Source: an uncultured delta proteobacterium (GTDB taxonomy: Bacteria; Myxococcota_A; Polyangia; Polyangiales; Polyangiaceae). Taken from it: 64,000 bases of DNA. Of this stretch, positions 26,255 through 35,284 are shown in pieces. The stretch spans positions 51,472-115,471 of the forward strand of contig CAITIQ010000574.1 of assembly GCA_903892415.1 (NCBI GenBank), written 5' to 3'. The notes below the pieces were generated by a model. The model saw nothing but the letters and a program-made list of their open reading frames with translations, searched no databases and was not told the DNA's origin. A program made the translations under genes and the position numbers. The first letter of the stretch is position 1. Each line of letters opens with the position of its first letter.

Positions 26255-27559
26255 TCAGGAAGGGTCCAAGAAGCCGGCGCGCTCATTGCTCGCGTCCGGG
26301 TAAGGGTCTGCTACGTGAACCGCGCGCTCGGCGTCATCATGATAGTCATCCCGCGCATACTGGTAATTGGGATATTGCTGATGATGGCTTGCCACTTGGG
26401 GAATGAAGTCTCCGTCGATTCGGCCGTCCGTCATCAGGTCCCACCAGAGAAAGTCCTGCACAAGGCTGCCGCGATCATAGCGGTCGAATACGTAGACCGT
26501 GTCAGAGGTATGCTGGTAGCGGTGCCATCGTTTCTGATAGCGCTCGCGTATAGGTCTAAACCGCTGTTGGTACTTTTCCGTTGGGATAGCTAGATAAGCG
26601 TTCTTCGCTCGCGAGTACTTCTCTGCCTCTCGCTGGGCCCTGGCCTTCCCCTCGTTGATCTCCCTTTGCAGCGAGACCAGCTCCGATTGGCGCAAGCCAT
26701 CAAGGTAATCTAGCTTTGCTCCGAGGCCGAAAACTCGCTTCGCCAGAATATCCAGCTCTGGTATCTGGGCTAGACGAGGGCCGATTGCCGACGAACCGCT
26801 GTCGACGATGTGTCTGCCCAAGTGTGCCCGGAGATTCGAGAGTGTGCGCTCGGCCAGCGTCTCCTGCGCGTGCCGCAACGTCGCGTGGTTGCGATCCTGC
26901 TCGGCGCCCTTGCGCAATAGCTGGTCTATCTCCTTGGCACGTTGCGCCAAGCTCTCGAGGGATTCCACCGACCGTTGATACTCGTCGCGGAACTCGCTGA
27001 AGGTCTTCCCTGGGAAGTTCACCAGGATCGCGTCGGCGGCCTCCCAATCGGTGTAATAAGAGAGCCGCCAAAAGGGTACGTCATAGGCCGGGGTTCCGTA
27101 GCCGACGGCGAGGAGATGCGGCAGACGAGGGTGGTCAGCGGCAGCAACCAACGGCTCGATGCTACGTCGTGCACCGTCAAGCTCTGCCAATTCGAGAATG
27201 AGCTTTCCGCCGCGTGGATCTCGCAGGTGCTCTCGATGAATGAAGTTCGGGTCTTCCTCGATCGCTTGGATCTTTCTTGCGAGGTCGGCGGCTTCGGCAG
27301 ACATGCGCTCAATCGGCTGACCGGCCACGAGAGGTGTGTAGCCGGTGAGACCGGCCGCGTGCGCCAAGTGCTCACGGGTCAACGTGGGAAGAAGTATTGA
27401 GACCAACTCAAAGAGCGCATGGTTGGCTTGAGCGTTGACCTCGTAGCGGCGTTGGTCGTGCTTGACCAGCAGCTCACTCGTGTAGCGGTCCGCTTGGTCG
27501 AGTTCGGCATACTGGGTTCGAGCGGCACTCGCCCATTCGTGGCCGTAGATGAAACTCAT
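26255..27559 (-). CDS. coiled-coil protein of unknown function with a Tyr-rich C-terminus
   Basis: 434 aa, no signal peptide. Long charged helices are evident (FSEFRDEYQRSVESLESLAQ, SLQREINEGKARAQREAEKY). The last 110 residues are rich in Tyr, His, Asp and Arg (RFRPIRERYQKRWHRYQHTS, then HHQQYPNYQYARDDYHDDAER). The middle contains a short globular part (HLLAVGYGTPAYDVPFWRLSYYTDWEAADAILV). I recognise no family. Its stop abuts the glycosyltransferase start and its start overlaps the upstream gene by four bases. It could be a scaffold or a substrate of the operon's enzymes. Confidence 0.7.
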   Translation of the reverse strand: MSFIYGHEWASAARTQYAELDQADRYTSELLVKHDQRRYEVNAQANHALFELVSILLPTLTREHLAHAAGLTGYTPLVAGQPIERMSAEAADLARKIQAIEEDPNFIHREHLRDPRGGKLILELAELDGARRSIEPLVAAADHPRLPHLLAVGYGTPAYDVPFWRLSYYTDWEAADAILVNFPGKTFSEFRDEYQRSVESLESLAQRAKEIDQLLRKGAEQDRNHATLRHAQETLAERTLSNLRAHLGRHIVDSGSSAIGPRLAQIPELDILAKRVFGLGAKLDYLDGLRQSELVSLQREINEGKARAQREAEKYSRAKNAYLAIPTEKYQQRFRPIRERYQKRWHRYQHTSDTVYVFDRYDRGSLVQDFLWWDLMTDGRIDGDFIPQVASHHQQYPNYQYARDDYHDDAERAVHVADPYPDASNERAGFLDPS

Positions 27560-27900
27560 GGTCGAATCAGCCGCCCCTTCATTCCAATCACACGCAGAAA
27601 GTGTTCGGCCGCATGTTCCAGGGATGCCGCGCTCTCGACCTCCGCTTCGTCGATGAGCAGGATGAAGAACTCACCATTCCTCATGCGAGCCTCGAGCTCA
27701 CTGATAACGATAGGAGTAAGCTCCTCCCGATCTCCAGCCTCCGACGTTAGGTACTCGTAGCCCACTCCCCGCTGAGGATCGAAGCCATCGAGGTGAATAA
27801 CCTTGCCCGCTACGTGGAGCGGGTGGTGTTCGACGACGGCGAGCCCCGCCGCGAGAAAACAGCGTTTGAGGACTTCGGTTCCAGCTTGCTCCGTCAGCAC
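27556..27900 (-). CDS. small cytoplasmic protein of unknown function
   Basis: 114 aa, GTG start at 27900. One compact alpha/beta domain: EVLKRCFLAAGLAVVEHHPLHV, VIHLDGFDPQRGVGYEYLTSE, IVISELEARMRNGEFFILLIDE, and a final helix. The LDGFD ... GYEYL spacing is reminiscent of nuclease-fold (PD-(D/E)XK-like) cores, but a catalytic lysine is not evident, so no function is claimed. It overlaps the coiled-coil gene by four bases, and about 60 bases separate it from the membrane protein upstream. Confidence 0.65.
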   Translation of the reverse strand: MLTEQAGTEVLKRCFLAAGLAVVEHHPLHVAGKVIHLDGFDPQRGVGYEYLTSEAGDREELTPIVISELEARMRNGEFFILLIDEAEVESAASLEHAAEHFLRVIGMKGRLIRP

Positions 27901-27959
27901 AGCGGCAGCCTAGCGGCCGATTGCTCGATGAAGCAACGGCGGACCGAGCGCCGCGAGGA

Positions 27960-28247
27960 TCACTTCCCGAGCGGAGCTTTTGCCGATGCCGAGGTTGACG
28001 CTGAAGCGTTTGCGGTTACCGAGGCAGAGCGCGCCCACTCGAGCGACTCCAACTCGACGAAGCCATCAGGCCAGGGCGGCTCTTCCACCGTCGCAGCGGG
28101 TCGCGGCACGTAAAATTTTGGCTCCTCTACTGGGGTAAGCAGCACCACCAGCGCTGCGATGCCAGCTGCCGTGGCCAGGACTGCGAGAGAGATGGCCCGC
28201 AGTCGGAACGCAGGCACCTGAAATTCGGGGGTCCGCCGCAGTCTCAC
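27960..28247 (-). CDS. small single-span membrane protein after the Ser/Thr kinase
   Basis: 95 aa starting at the GTG at 28247, which overlaps the kinase stop as GTGA. The track shows it as a 296-aa ORF, but everything upstream of this start is antisense-style shadow of the kinase. Residues 18-38 (AISLAVLATAAGIAALVVLL) form one membrane helix. A Pro-rich stretch (EEPKFYVPRPAATVEEPPWP) and an Ala/Ser tail follow. Topology suggests an inner-membrane accessory of the kinase. Confidence 0.7.
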   Translation of the reverse strand: MRLRRTPEFQVPAFRLRAISLAVLATAAGIAALVVLLTPVEEPKFYVPRPAATVEEPPWPDGFVELESLEWARSASVTANASASTSASAKAPLGK

Positions 28248-30175
28248 GGGACAGCTCGCTTGAGGGTCGACTGCAGGCGAGTAGGCGCGGTGTCGCGAGG
28301 CAGCAACTGAGCGAGCTGCCACTTCTGAAATAGCAGCTCTCGCTCTGCGGTCAGCAGCTCGTCGCGCATTTTTCCGGCGAGTAAAGCTGGCGTAACCACG
28401 CCAAGCACGCTGACCATCAACAGCGCCACTAGGGCATAACCTTCTTTGAAGCTGGTCATGCGCGGCAAGAGAGAGATTGCGTCTGTCGTCACGGCCATCG
28501 ACGGCGCGAGTACTCCCGAGAGTTCGAGCACCAGTGGTCCTACGATCGTCAGGCACCCAAGCACCAAAGCCAGCGCTCGGTACTTTCGCGGTGCTTGCGC
28601 GACGAACAGCATGGTGGTCGTTGCCACGAAACCTGGGACAAATACCAAGGGACCAAAGACGAAGGAGAGCAGCACCGCATGAAACAGAACAGCGACGAAG
28701 ATCGCCAGGCGAAAGCCGGGTGCGTAGCGCTGCGTCTTCAGCAGCATCAAACTTGCGGCCAAGATTCCAACCATCAGCGCCGCAACTCCGACCACCAACT
28801 CGATACGTCGTACGCCCATCACAAATAGAAAACCAAAGAGCGGAAACCACGCAACGACCCTCGCCACGCTACCGCGCAGAATTGTCTTTAGATGACCCGC
28901 GAAGAGGTCCGCTTCTTCAGCTCGCACTTCCTTAGGCAGCACACTCGGAGGCGTGGCGAACAGACCAAGAATCACTCGTCTCGCGGATAGGTTGTCGGGT
29001 GCGAGCGCCAGCGCTTGCCCGGCCTCATGCATGGCGAGCGAACGAAACTTCTCATTCTCGCTCGTGTTTTGCGATAGCGCACTATCGGCATATCCGCGCG
29101 CAGCCTCGGCTCGTTCCTCGGCTAGCTTCGTACGTAACGCCATATCGCGGTCCCCATCGAGAAAGCTCTCCACCGCACGTGCAAGATCGCGAGCAGTAGT
29201 GTTGCGGTCAACTGGGCGAAACCGGGTTGCGCGGTCGACGAGCGCACAGAGTTCAGGTGGAGCGTCGGCGATCGACGGAGTCACGCGCGAAGGGGACAAC
29301 GTCTCCTGCAAGATGGCCCCAGTCGATGGTCCGGTGAAGAGCGGCCGCCCAGCGAGGAGTTCGAATAGGATGCAACCGAGCGCAAATACGTCGCTGCGCT
29401 CGTCGACGTCGTTGTCGACGTTTACGATCTGCTCCGGGGACATGTAGCCGGGAGTGCCCACCATTTCTCCTGGCTGCGTAGCACGTGGCTCCTCGTCTGG
29501 CGTCACCTCGTCCTGATCCAGGCGCATGAGTTTGGCGACCCCCCAATCTAGTACGTAGACCTCGCCGTACAGCCCCAACATGATGTTGTCTGGCTTTAGG
29601 TCGCGATGCACCACTCCGCGAGAGTGCGCATAGTCGAGGGCCTCGCACACAGTAACGAAGGCTCGCAGCAGCTTATTGCGGCTGACCGTAACGAGAGCTT
29701 TGCCGCTCACCGCTGGGGCTTGTTGTTGCGCCAGGATCTCGAAAAGAGTGCGACCGTGGATTCTCTTCATGGTGAAGAACGGCAGCCCACGAGGATCATT
29801 GCCTATCTCATAGACAGGTACGATGCTCGGATGCTCGAGCAGAGCCTGCACGCGAGCCTCACGCAAGAAACGTTCAGTGGCTTCGCGCTGCATTTGCGGC
29901 GGAGGCTCAATCATCAACTTGAGTGCGACCTCACGCCCGATTCGTTCATCGCGGGCTCGCGCGACCTCGCCCATGCCCCCGCGCCCCAAGACAGAAAGCG
30001 TCCGATAGCGATCAACGTGCGTGTCTTCGTCGACGAACAGGTGAGCAAGCGACTCGGCTACCCGAGTGGACTCGCCCACTTCACCTTCAGAGCCCCGCAA
30101 TGCCTGGGCCTCCTCACTTCGTGGTTGACGAAGTCGAACAGTAGCTCGCTCGACGTCGATGGCATCGCTGGGCAT
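28244..30175 (-). CDS. Hanks-type Ser/Thr protein kinase with a multi-span membrane C-terminus
   Basis: 643 aa. Kinase domain at about residues 55-345: GRGGMGEVARARD (P-loop), VALKL lysine, HRDLKPDNI catalytic loop, DWGVAKL in place of DFG (a common bacterial variant), GTPGYMSPEQI activation segment and RSDVFALGCILFELL. A helical linker follows. About 430-625 holds several membrane segments (VAWFPLFGFLFVMGV, LVVGVAALMVGILAASLMLL, FVAVLFHAVLLSFVFGPLVFVPGF, ALVALLMVSVLGVV). The N-terminus is cytosolic. First gene of the minus-strand operon leading into the radical SAM genes, so it may control or sense for that pathway. Confidence 0.92.
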   Translation of the reverse strand: MPSDAIDVERATVRLRQPRSEEAQALRGSEGEVGESTRVAESLAHLFVDEDTHVDRYRTLSVLGRGGMGEVARARDERIGREVALKLMIEPPPQMQREATERFLREARVQALLEHPSIVPVYEIGNDPRGLPFFTMKRIHGRTLFEILAQQQAPAVSGKALVTVSRNKLLRAFVTVCEALDYAHSRGVVHRDLKPDNIMLGLYGEVYVLDWGVAKLMRLDQDEVTPDEEPRATQPGEMVGTPGYMSPEQIVNVDNDVDERSDVFALGCILFELLAGRPLFTGPSTGAILQETLSPSRVTPSIADAPPELCALVDRATRFRPVDRNTTARDLARAVESFLDGDRDMALRTKLAEERAEAARGYADSALSQNTSENEKFRSLAMHEAGQALALAPDNLSARRVILGLFATPPSVLPKEVRAEEADLFAGHLKTILRGSVARVVAWFPLFGFLFVMGVRRIELVVGVAALMVGILAASLMLLKTQRYAPGFRLAIFVAVLFHAVLLSFVFGPLVFVPGFVATTTMLFVAQAPRKYRALALVLGCLTIVGPLVLELSGVLAPSMAVTTDAISLLPRMTSFKEGYALVALLMVSVLGVVTPALLAGKMRDELLTAERELLFQKWQLAQLLPRDTAPTRLQSTLKRAVP

Positions 30176-30331
30176 GACGGCAGGCTGACCTCGATTGCCG
30201 CGGAGCTCAAGCGCGTTGATCCCACGGAAGGCCGAGGTTCTACTCGCTTTGCCGTGGGCTCGCTGGTAGGGTCCGCGCGCTCTTGACTTTTCAAGGGCTC
30301 TGACGTGCGGCTAACGCACGAGAGGACTTGG

Positions 30332-32608
30332 ATGCTTGATCTCTCTCTTGTCGAGAAGCTCGGACAGAGCCTATTCGACGCACTATCACAAAAAGGGTTT
30401 GAAACCCTAACGCCCGTTCAACAGGCGATTCTCGCGAGTGAACACGCTGGACGGGATCTGCGTATCAGCTCGAAGACGGGCTCCGGTAAGACGGTGGCCA
30501 TGGGGCTGCTCGTGCGCGACTTGCTCGAGGGCTGCGAGGCTGGCCCCCGCGTACTCGTGATTACGCCCACGCGCGAGCTCGCAAAGCAGGTTGAAGAGGA
30601 GCTGGCTTGGCTGTTCGCCCCAATGAAGGCCGGTGTGGCTTCGGTTACTGGTGGCTCGGGCGGCATGGGTTACCGGCAAGAGCGCCGCGCGCTGTCGCTC
30701 AAGCCTGCGATCGTGGTGGGAACGCCTGGTCGTATCCTGGATCACTTGGATCGCGGCGTTTTGATCGGGGAAAATCTCGCGGCGGTCATGCTGGATGAAG
30801 CGGATCGCATGCTCGATCTCGGGTTTCGCGATGACATCGAAGCCATCCTCAAGAAGGCCCCCACGACGCGCCGAACCCACTTGGTGTCGGCGACATTTCC
30901 TCCGGAAGTCCGTGCCCTCGCCGACTCGATTCAAACCAACCCCGTTCGTATCGAGGGAACTCCACTCGGCAGCGCCAATGAAGACATTGACCACTTGGTC
31001 CACCTGATCGTCCCCGAGCAGCGGCTATCGGCCATCATCAACCTGTTGCTGACCACGCCCTCGGATCCGGTGCTGATCTTCGCCAAGACCCGCACCGACG
31101 TCTCTCAACTTACTGCGGATTTGCGCGATGCGGGCTTCATGATTGGCAAGCTCTCCGGGGAGATGGACCAGACGGATCGCAACCGAGCTCTGGCCGCCTT
31201 CCGCCGTGGGCAGCTGGACGCGATGGTCGCCACCGACGTTGCCGCACGCGGCATTGACGTGCAGGGCATTGCTCGAGTCATCCACACCGAGCCGCCGATG
31301 GACCCCGATGCCTATATTCATCGCTCCGGGCGCACTGGCCGCGCTGGGAACAAGGGTCTCAGTTCGATGCTCGTCTCCCAAGGCAACCTGATGAAGGCAG
31401 AGCGCCTACTGGCACGAGCGAGGGTCAACTTTCGCTTCGAACCGATCCCCACCGCTGCGGACATTCGCACGCGACGAGACGAACGCTTCCTCGCGCTCTT
31501 GACGGCGGATACTCCGGTCGACCCGCAAGCAGGGGAGATCAGCTCGCCCGCGCAGAAGGCGCATCTGCGAACGCTGGCCGAACGCATCCTGAAGCTCGAC
31601 AATGCGCTGCAAGCGGTAACCAATCTGCTCGAGAAGGCACGCGCGAGCGGTCCGACCGAGCCCAAGGAGATCACTGCGATCACGCCGCCAGAAAAGCGAG
31701 CTGGTCGTGGACCCGAGGGCCGTGAGCGACGTCCTCGCGAAGACCGAGCCCCTCGTGACAATAATCAATCCTTCGATCTGTTCCGGATTGCATGGGGGCA
31801 AGAGCACGGTGCGGACGCTCGTCGCTTGGTGGCGATGGTTTGCCGCCGCGGCAATATCGAGAGTCGCTCGATCGGCGCCATCCGTGTTCAACGCACCTTT
31901 TCCACGGTTGAAATCGAGACGTCAGCCGCGCCTGCCTTCGAGGAGCGAGCAGCGATGCCCGACCCCCGCGATCCGCGTGTGACCATTCGTCGCTTCACGG
32001 CGAAACGCCCTGAAGAAGACCGGCCCAAGAGCGACGGAACTACCGCGGAAGCACCTCGCTTGGACGCCCCAGCGCCCGGACGCGACGTCGAACGCGATGG
32101 TCCCCCGCGCGGGGAGGGCTTTCGGCCAAACCCCAAGCCCGGCTTCCCGCGGCGAGAGTTTCCAGGTCGACCGCCGTTCAGGGCCGAGGGACAAGGTCGA
32201 CCGGACTTCGCGAGGGGCAGCGATCAACCTCGCTCGTTCCGCTCCGATGCACCGCCGCGGCAAGAAGGCGGCGGCAGACCGTTCCGCTCGGATGCGCCGC
32301 CGCGTCGCGAAGACGGCGGCAGGCCGTTCCGTTCGGATGCGCCGCCGCGGCAAGAAGGCGGCAGCAGGCCGTTCCGCTCAGACGCACCCCCGAACCGCGA
32401 TTCTTTTGGTGGTGGCTCCAAGTTCGGTGGTGGTCCCAAGCGCACCTTCGGGCCGAAGCCGTTTCGCGATGAGACCCGAGCAGGGCTGCGCCCCGAGCGG
32501 CCTGCTTCCCCGGAAGGCCGGGAAAAACCGGCCGAGTCGCGGGAAAAGCCGCGACCCAAGAAGGCAGCGGACGCACCGGCTCGCAAGTTCAAGGGCAAGC
32601 CGCGCTGA
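30332..32608 (+). CDS. DEAD-box ATP-dependent RNA helicase with DbpA-type RNA-binding domain and RS/RG-like tail
   Basis: 758 aa from the ATG at 30332, which has GAGG six bases upstream; the track's GTG at 30305 is less likely. Q motif (TLTPVQQAI), walker A SSKTGSGKT, PTRELA, DEADRML, SAT and HRSGRTGRAG are all present. Residues about 480-560 (FDLFRIAWGQEHGADARRLV, RSIGAIRVQRTFSTVEI) form a DbpA-like RRM fold, which in DbpA directs the helicase to 23S rRNA. The tail (about 600-758) is low complexity, with a 15-residue repeat RPFRSDAPPRxExGG and Lys/Arg/Pro ends. Likely role in ribosome assembly or RNA remodelling. Confidence 0.93.
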   Translation: MLDLSLVEKLGQSLFDALSQKGFETLTPVQQAILASEHAGRDLRISSKTGSGKTVAMGLLVRDLLEGCEAGPRVLVITPTRELAKQVEEELAWLFAPMKAGVASVTGGSGGMGYRQERRALSLKPAIVVGTPGRILDHLDRGVLIGENLAAVMLDEADRMLDLGFRDDIEAILKKAPTTRRTHLVSATFPPEVRALADSIQTNPVRIEGTPLGSANEDIDHLVHLIVPEQRLSAIINLLLTTPSDPVLIFAKTRTDVSQLTADLRDAGFMIGKLSGEMDQTDRNRALAAFRRGQLDAMVATDVAARGIDVQGIARVIHTEPPMDPDAYIHRSGRTGRAGNKGLSSMLVSQGNLMKAERLLARARVNFRFEPIPTAADIRTRRDERFLALLTADTPVDPQAGEISSPAQKAHLRTLAERILKLDNALQAVTNLLEKARASGPTEPKEITAITPPEKRAGRGPEGRERRPREDRAPRDNNQSFDLFRIAWGQEHGADARRLVAMVCRRGNIESRSIGAIRVQRTFSTVEIETSAAPAFEERAAMPDPRDPRVTIRRFTAKRPEEDRPKSDGTTAEAPRLDAPAPGRDVERDGPPRGEGFRPNPKPGFPRREFPGRPPFRAEGQGRPDFARGSDQPRSFRSDAPPRQEGGGRPFRSDAPPRREDGGRPFRSDAPPRQEGGSRPFRSDAPPNRDSFGGGSKFGGGPKRTFGPKPFRDETRAGLRPERPASPEGREKPAESREKPRPKKAADAPARKFKGKPR
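32235..32402 (+). repeat. 45-bp tandem coding repeat in the helicase tail
   Basis: About 3.7 copies of a 45-bp unit (CGTTCCGCTCGGATGCGCCG...) encode RPFRSDAPPRQEGG-type blocks. The copies differ mostly at synonymous sites, with RR/RQ and D/G replacements. This is a hot spot for repeat-number change within the disordered tail. Confidence 0.9.
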
Positions 32609-32644
32609 GTAGGCCGCACTGACTAGTGCCTCCACCTTCGGTGG

Positions 32645-32680
32645 AACGCCGCAAGCCTCCTCACGAAGCTTGCGGCGTTT
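32645..32680. terminator. bidirectional rho-independent terminator
   Basis: AACGCCGCAAGC and GCTTGCGGCGTT pair over 12 bp around an 11-base loop. The hairpin is followed by TTTGACG on the plus strand and preceded by a less T-rich flank on the other. It lies between the convergent helicase and rhomboid genes. Confidence 0.85.
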
Positions 32681-32684
32681 GACG

Positions 32685-33770
32685 TTATCTGGCGTGCACA
32701 GGAGGCAGGGTTGGTTTCGCCGGGCGAAGCAAGTACGCCATGCCCACCCCGCCAACGAACCCGCCGACGTGAGCGAGCCAGGCTACATGGTTGTCCTTGT
32801 CGAGCAGCATCAGGAACTGCATACCTACCCAAACAAGTAGGTAGTAGATCGCGCGTAGCTTGAATGGGATGAAGAGAAAAACGACCCATACCTTGACGCG
32901 TGGAAACAGCACAAAATAGGCGCCCATCAACCCGGCAATCGCCCCTGACGCTCCAACCATGGGCTGCAATGAGCCAAGGTTACCGAGCCAGTGCGACAAG
33001 CCTGCAATCACTGCCGTAACCAGATAGAGCACCGTAAACTTCTTGCGCCCGAGCGCGTCCTCCACGTTGTCGCCAAAGATCCACAAGAAGTAGAGATTGC
33101 CCAACAAATGGGCGATTGACCCGTGGAAGAAGGCATACGTCAGCGCATTGTAGATGTGGCCTTGCTCGAAAGACTGCGACACGAAATACAGATTGAGCAG
33201 CGCCGCTTCATTGCCGCTGCCCATCATCACCAATTGACCAATAAAAATAAGCGTCAATAGGGCGACCAGCCCGTGCACCAGGACGGGTTTCCGCCTAACA
33301 GGGTTATACGCCTCGATCGGAATCGTGGTGACCAACTGCAGCAGGTACACAGCAACGATGCCCACGGTGCCGTGTTTTGCCCCGGGCCTGGCATTCGCCT
33401 CCTTGGCCACGCCCGTGATGGCCTGTAGCGCTGGGCCTTCGTTCCTGTCCAGCCACAAACCGTAGCAGTGACCACAGGTATCAATCTCAACCTGGCGATC
33501 CTCATGCTGAAGCAAGTGGCTCCACATCGGACCGTGGCCGGCAGGACAGCTGAGCCGGCTAATGTGGGGTGGACGCGCTACCGCTTCCGGTGGCCAGTTG
33601 GCGGGGTCCGCATTGGGCCCCAACGCAACGGCGGTTTCACCCCAATCAAAGAAGCTGCCGCCACAGCGATAACAGTGGTCGATATAGACATGCCCCACCG
33701 GCAGCGCGTTCATCGGGTAGGTGCAACGAGGGCAGTAACGACCGTAGGAGTATTGCTGGTAGTTGGACAC
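32685..33770 (-). CDS. rhomboid-family intramembrane serine protease with N-terminal zinc-ribbon domains
   Basis: 361 aa. The N-terminus has zinc-binding cysteines of the TFIIB-ribbon type: CPRC and CYRCGGSFFDWGE (about 13-43), then a second set (SCPAGHGPMW, CGHCYGLWLDRNE, about 74-112). The rhomboid core follows: membrane helices from about 150 on, HLLGNLYFLWIFGDNVED, the catalytic Ser in GASGAIAGLMGAY near 275 and the His of HVGGFVGG near 335. Rhomboids cleave transmembrane segments within the membrane; the ribbons may select substrates or sense metal. Fusions of this kind occur in delta-proteobacteria. Confidence 0.92.
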   Translation of the reverse strand: MSNYQQYSYGRYCPRCTYPMNALPVGHVYIDHCYRCGGSFFDWGETAVALGPNADPANWPPEAVARPPHISRLSCPAGHGPMWSHLLQHEDRQVEIDTCGHCYGLWLDRNEGPALQAITGVAKEANARPGAKHGTVGIVAVYLLQLVTTIPIEAYNPVRRKPVLVHGLVALLTLIFIGQLVMMGSGNEAALLNLYFVSQSFEQGHIYNALTYAFFHGSIAHLLGNLYFLWIFGDNVEDALGRKKFTVLYLVTAVIAGLSHWLGNLGSLQPMVGASGAIAGLMGAYFVLFPRVKVWVVFLFIPFKLRAIYYLLVWVGMQFLMLLDKDNHVAWLAHVGGFVGGVGMAYLLRPAKPTLPPVHAR

Positions 33771-33837
33771 CGCGGCGGGAGACTATCAGCGGTTGACGAG
33801 AAGCGTCGCTGCTTCGTACGAGGTGTCCGCGGTGGCT

Positions 33838-34806
33838 TCAGACCCAATTCATCAGGGCGCTGGCAAGCGACAGAATCCGCTCTCGAGGAGATCTTCTCCG
33901 TTCACATGAGACCTCGAGTACACGAGCACGCTCGGCCCCCTCCAGCAGGTAGTCGTCACTCGTGACCAAGCGGTCGACGAGCCCGAGCGACAGAGCCTTG
34001 GTGCCATACCAGTACTCGCCGGTCGCGACCGCCTCGATATCGAGCGAGGGCCTCATCTCCTTGACGAAGTCCTTGAACAGCGTGTGCGTTTCCTCGAGCT
34101 GGTCCTTCAGCTTGGCCTTGCCTTCGGCGGTGTTGGGTCCGAGTAGGCTCGTGGTCCGCTTGTACTTCCCGGCCGTCACGTCCTCATAGTCGATGCCCAA
34201 CTTCTCGAGCGCGCGATGGAGATTGGGCACCGGCGCTACGACTCCAATCGAACCGATGATCGCAAACGGAGCCGCGACGACGTGGTTTGCAACGCAGGCC
34301 ATCATATAGCCGCCACTCGCTGCCACACGGTCGACGGCGATCGTTAGTCGAACCCCACGAGTCCGCAGCCGTCCGAGCTGCGAAGCGGCGAGCCCGTAAC
34401 TGTGAACCGCTCCTCCGGGGCTCTCCAATCGCAGCACCACCTCGTCATCAGGCTTAGCGATGCCAGCGATCGCCGTTACTTCCTCGCGCAAGTCCTCGAC
34501 CGCCGAGGCCAACACGTCCCCTTTGAAGTCGAGAACGAAGAGTCTTTTGTGCGGCGCGATTCCTTTTTTGCGCTCGGCCTCGGCCAGCTTCCGCGCTGCC
34601 TTCTGCTCGGCCACGGGCAAGAGGCCGATGCGGACCCCTTCTCGCATGTCCCGCCAGCGAGCACTGACGTCGCGAATGCGAATGGTTGGGTCCTCATGGG
34701 AAGGCCTGCGCATTCGACCGGCAATCAACATCATGCAGCCGGCAAACGTGATGAAGACCACCAGCGCCTTGGCGGCAAAGTCGAGAATGCTAAATAGCGT
34801 TTCCAC
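33838..34806 (-). CDS. sohB: S49-family membrane serine protease, SohB-like
   Basis: 322 aa. One N-terminal membrane helix (AKALVVFITFAGCMMLIAG) anchors a signal-peptide-peptidase-A/SohB domain: KRLFVLDFKGDVLAS, LRLESPGGAVHSYGLAASQL, the nucleophile in RVAASGGYMMAC near 185, and the lysine region VTAGKYKRT near 238. The Ser-Lys dyad digests membrane or secreted peptides. Single S49 domain as in SohB, not the double SppA. 67 bases separate it from the rhomboid, so two membrane proteases lie side by side. Divergent from the VOC gene. Confidence 0.92.
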   Translation of the reverse strand: METLFSILDFAAKALVVFITFAGCMMLIAGRMRRPSHEDPTIRIRDVSARWRDMREGVRIGLLPVAEQKAARKLAEAERKKGIAPHKRLFVLDFKGDVLASAVEDLREEVTAIAGIAKPDDEVVLRLESPGGAVHSYGLAASQLGRLRTRGVRLTIAVDRVAASGGYMMACVANHVVAAPFAIIGSIGVVAPVPNLHRALEKLGIDYEDVTAGKYKRTTSLLGPNTAEGKAKLKDQLEETHTLFKDFVKEMRPSLDIEAVATGEYWYGTKALSLGLVDRLVTSDDYLLEGAERARVLEVSCERRRSPRERILSLASALMNWV

Positions 34807-34837
34807 GAAGGCTCCATACTCCGGCTAAGCTGCGGCC

Positions 34838-35284
34838 ATGGAGCGACCTTTTCGTGTCTTGGGAATTCAGCAGATTGCGGTTGGGGGCAATTCCAAGGCG
34901 AGCCTACGCCGGCTCTGGGTGGACCTGCTTGGGCTGGTTCCGGAAGGCAGCTTTCAGAGCGAAAAGGAGAACGTGGACGAGGACATCCTGTCGGTGGGCG
35001 AGGGAGACGCTCGGGTCGAGATTGACCTGATGCAGCCGCTGGATCCCGACAAGAAACCCAAGGTCAACGAGCCAGCGCTCAACCACATAGGCTTGTGGAT
35101 CGACGATCTCCCCAAGGCTGTGGCTTGGCTAGCAGAGCAAGGCGTCCGCTTTACCCCCGGCGGCATCCGACGTGGCGCCTCGGGTCATGACGTCTGCTTT
35201 ATCCACCCCAAAGGCAATGAAGAAACTCCGCAGGGAGGAGAAGGGGTCTTGATTGAGTTGGTCCAAGCCCCTCCTCGACCTTGA
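34838..35284 (+). CDS. VOC (glyoxalase/methylmalonyl-CoA-epimerase-like) protein
   Basis: 148 aa. Two beta-alpha-beta-beta-beta modules: [42 protein letters not shown], then [32 protein letters not shown] and VCFIHPKG...GVLIELVQ. Two metal-site positions look kept (His of ALNHIGLWI, Glu of VLIELVQ), while the first usual His near the N-terminus is Gln (IQQIAV). The family includes methylmalonyl-CoA epimerase and glyoxalase I; the specific reaction is uncertain. Confidence 0.8.
   Translation: MERPFRVLGIQQIAVGGNSKASLRRLWVDLLGLVPEGSFQSEKENVDEDILSVGEGDARVEIDLMQPLDPDKKPKVNEPALNHIGLWIDDLPKAVAWLAEQGVRFTPGGIRRGASGHDVCFIHPKGNEETPQGGEGVLIELVQAPPRP

Noticed and set aside
27960-28850. 296-aa minus-strand ORF
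   Set aside because: Its upstream two-thirds overlap the kinase in another frame; the real gene begins at the GTG at 28247.
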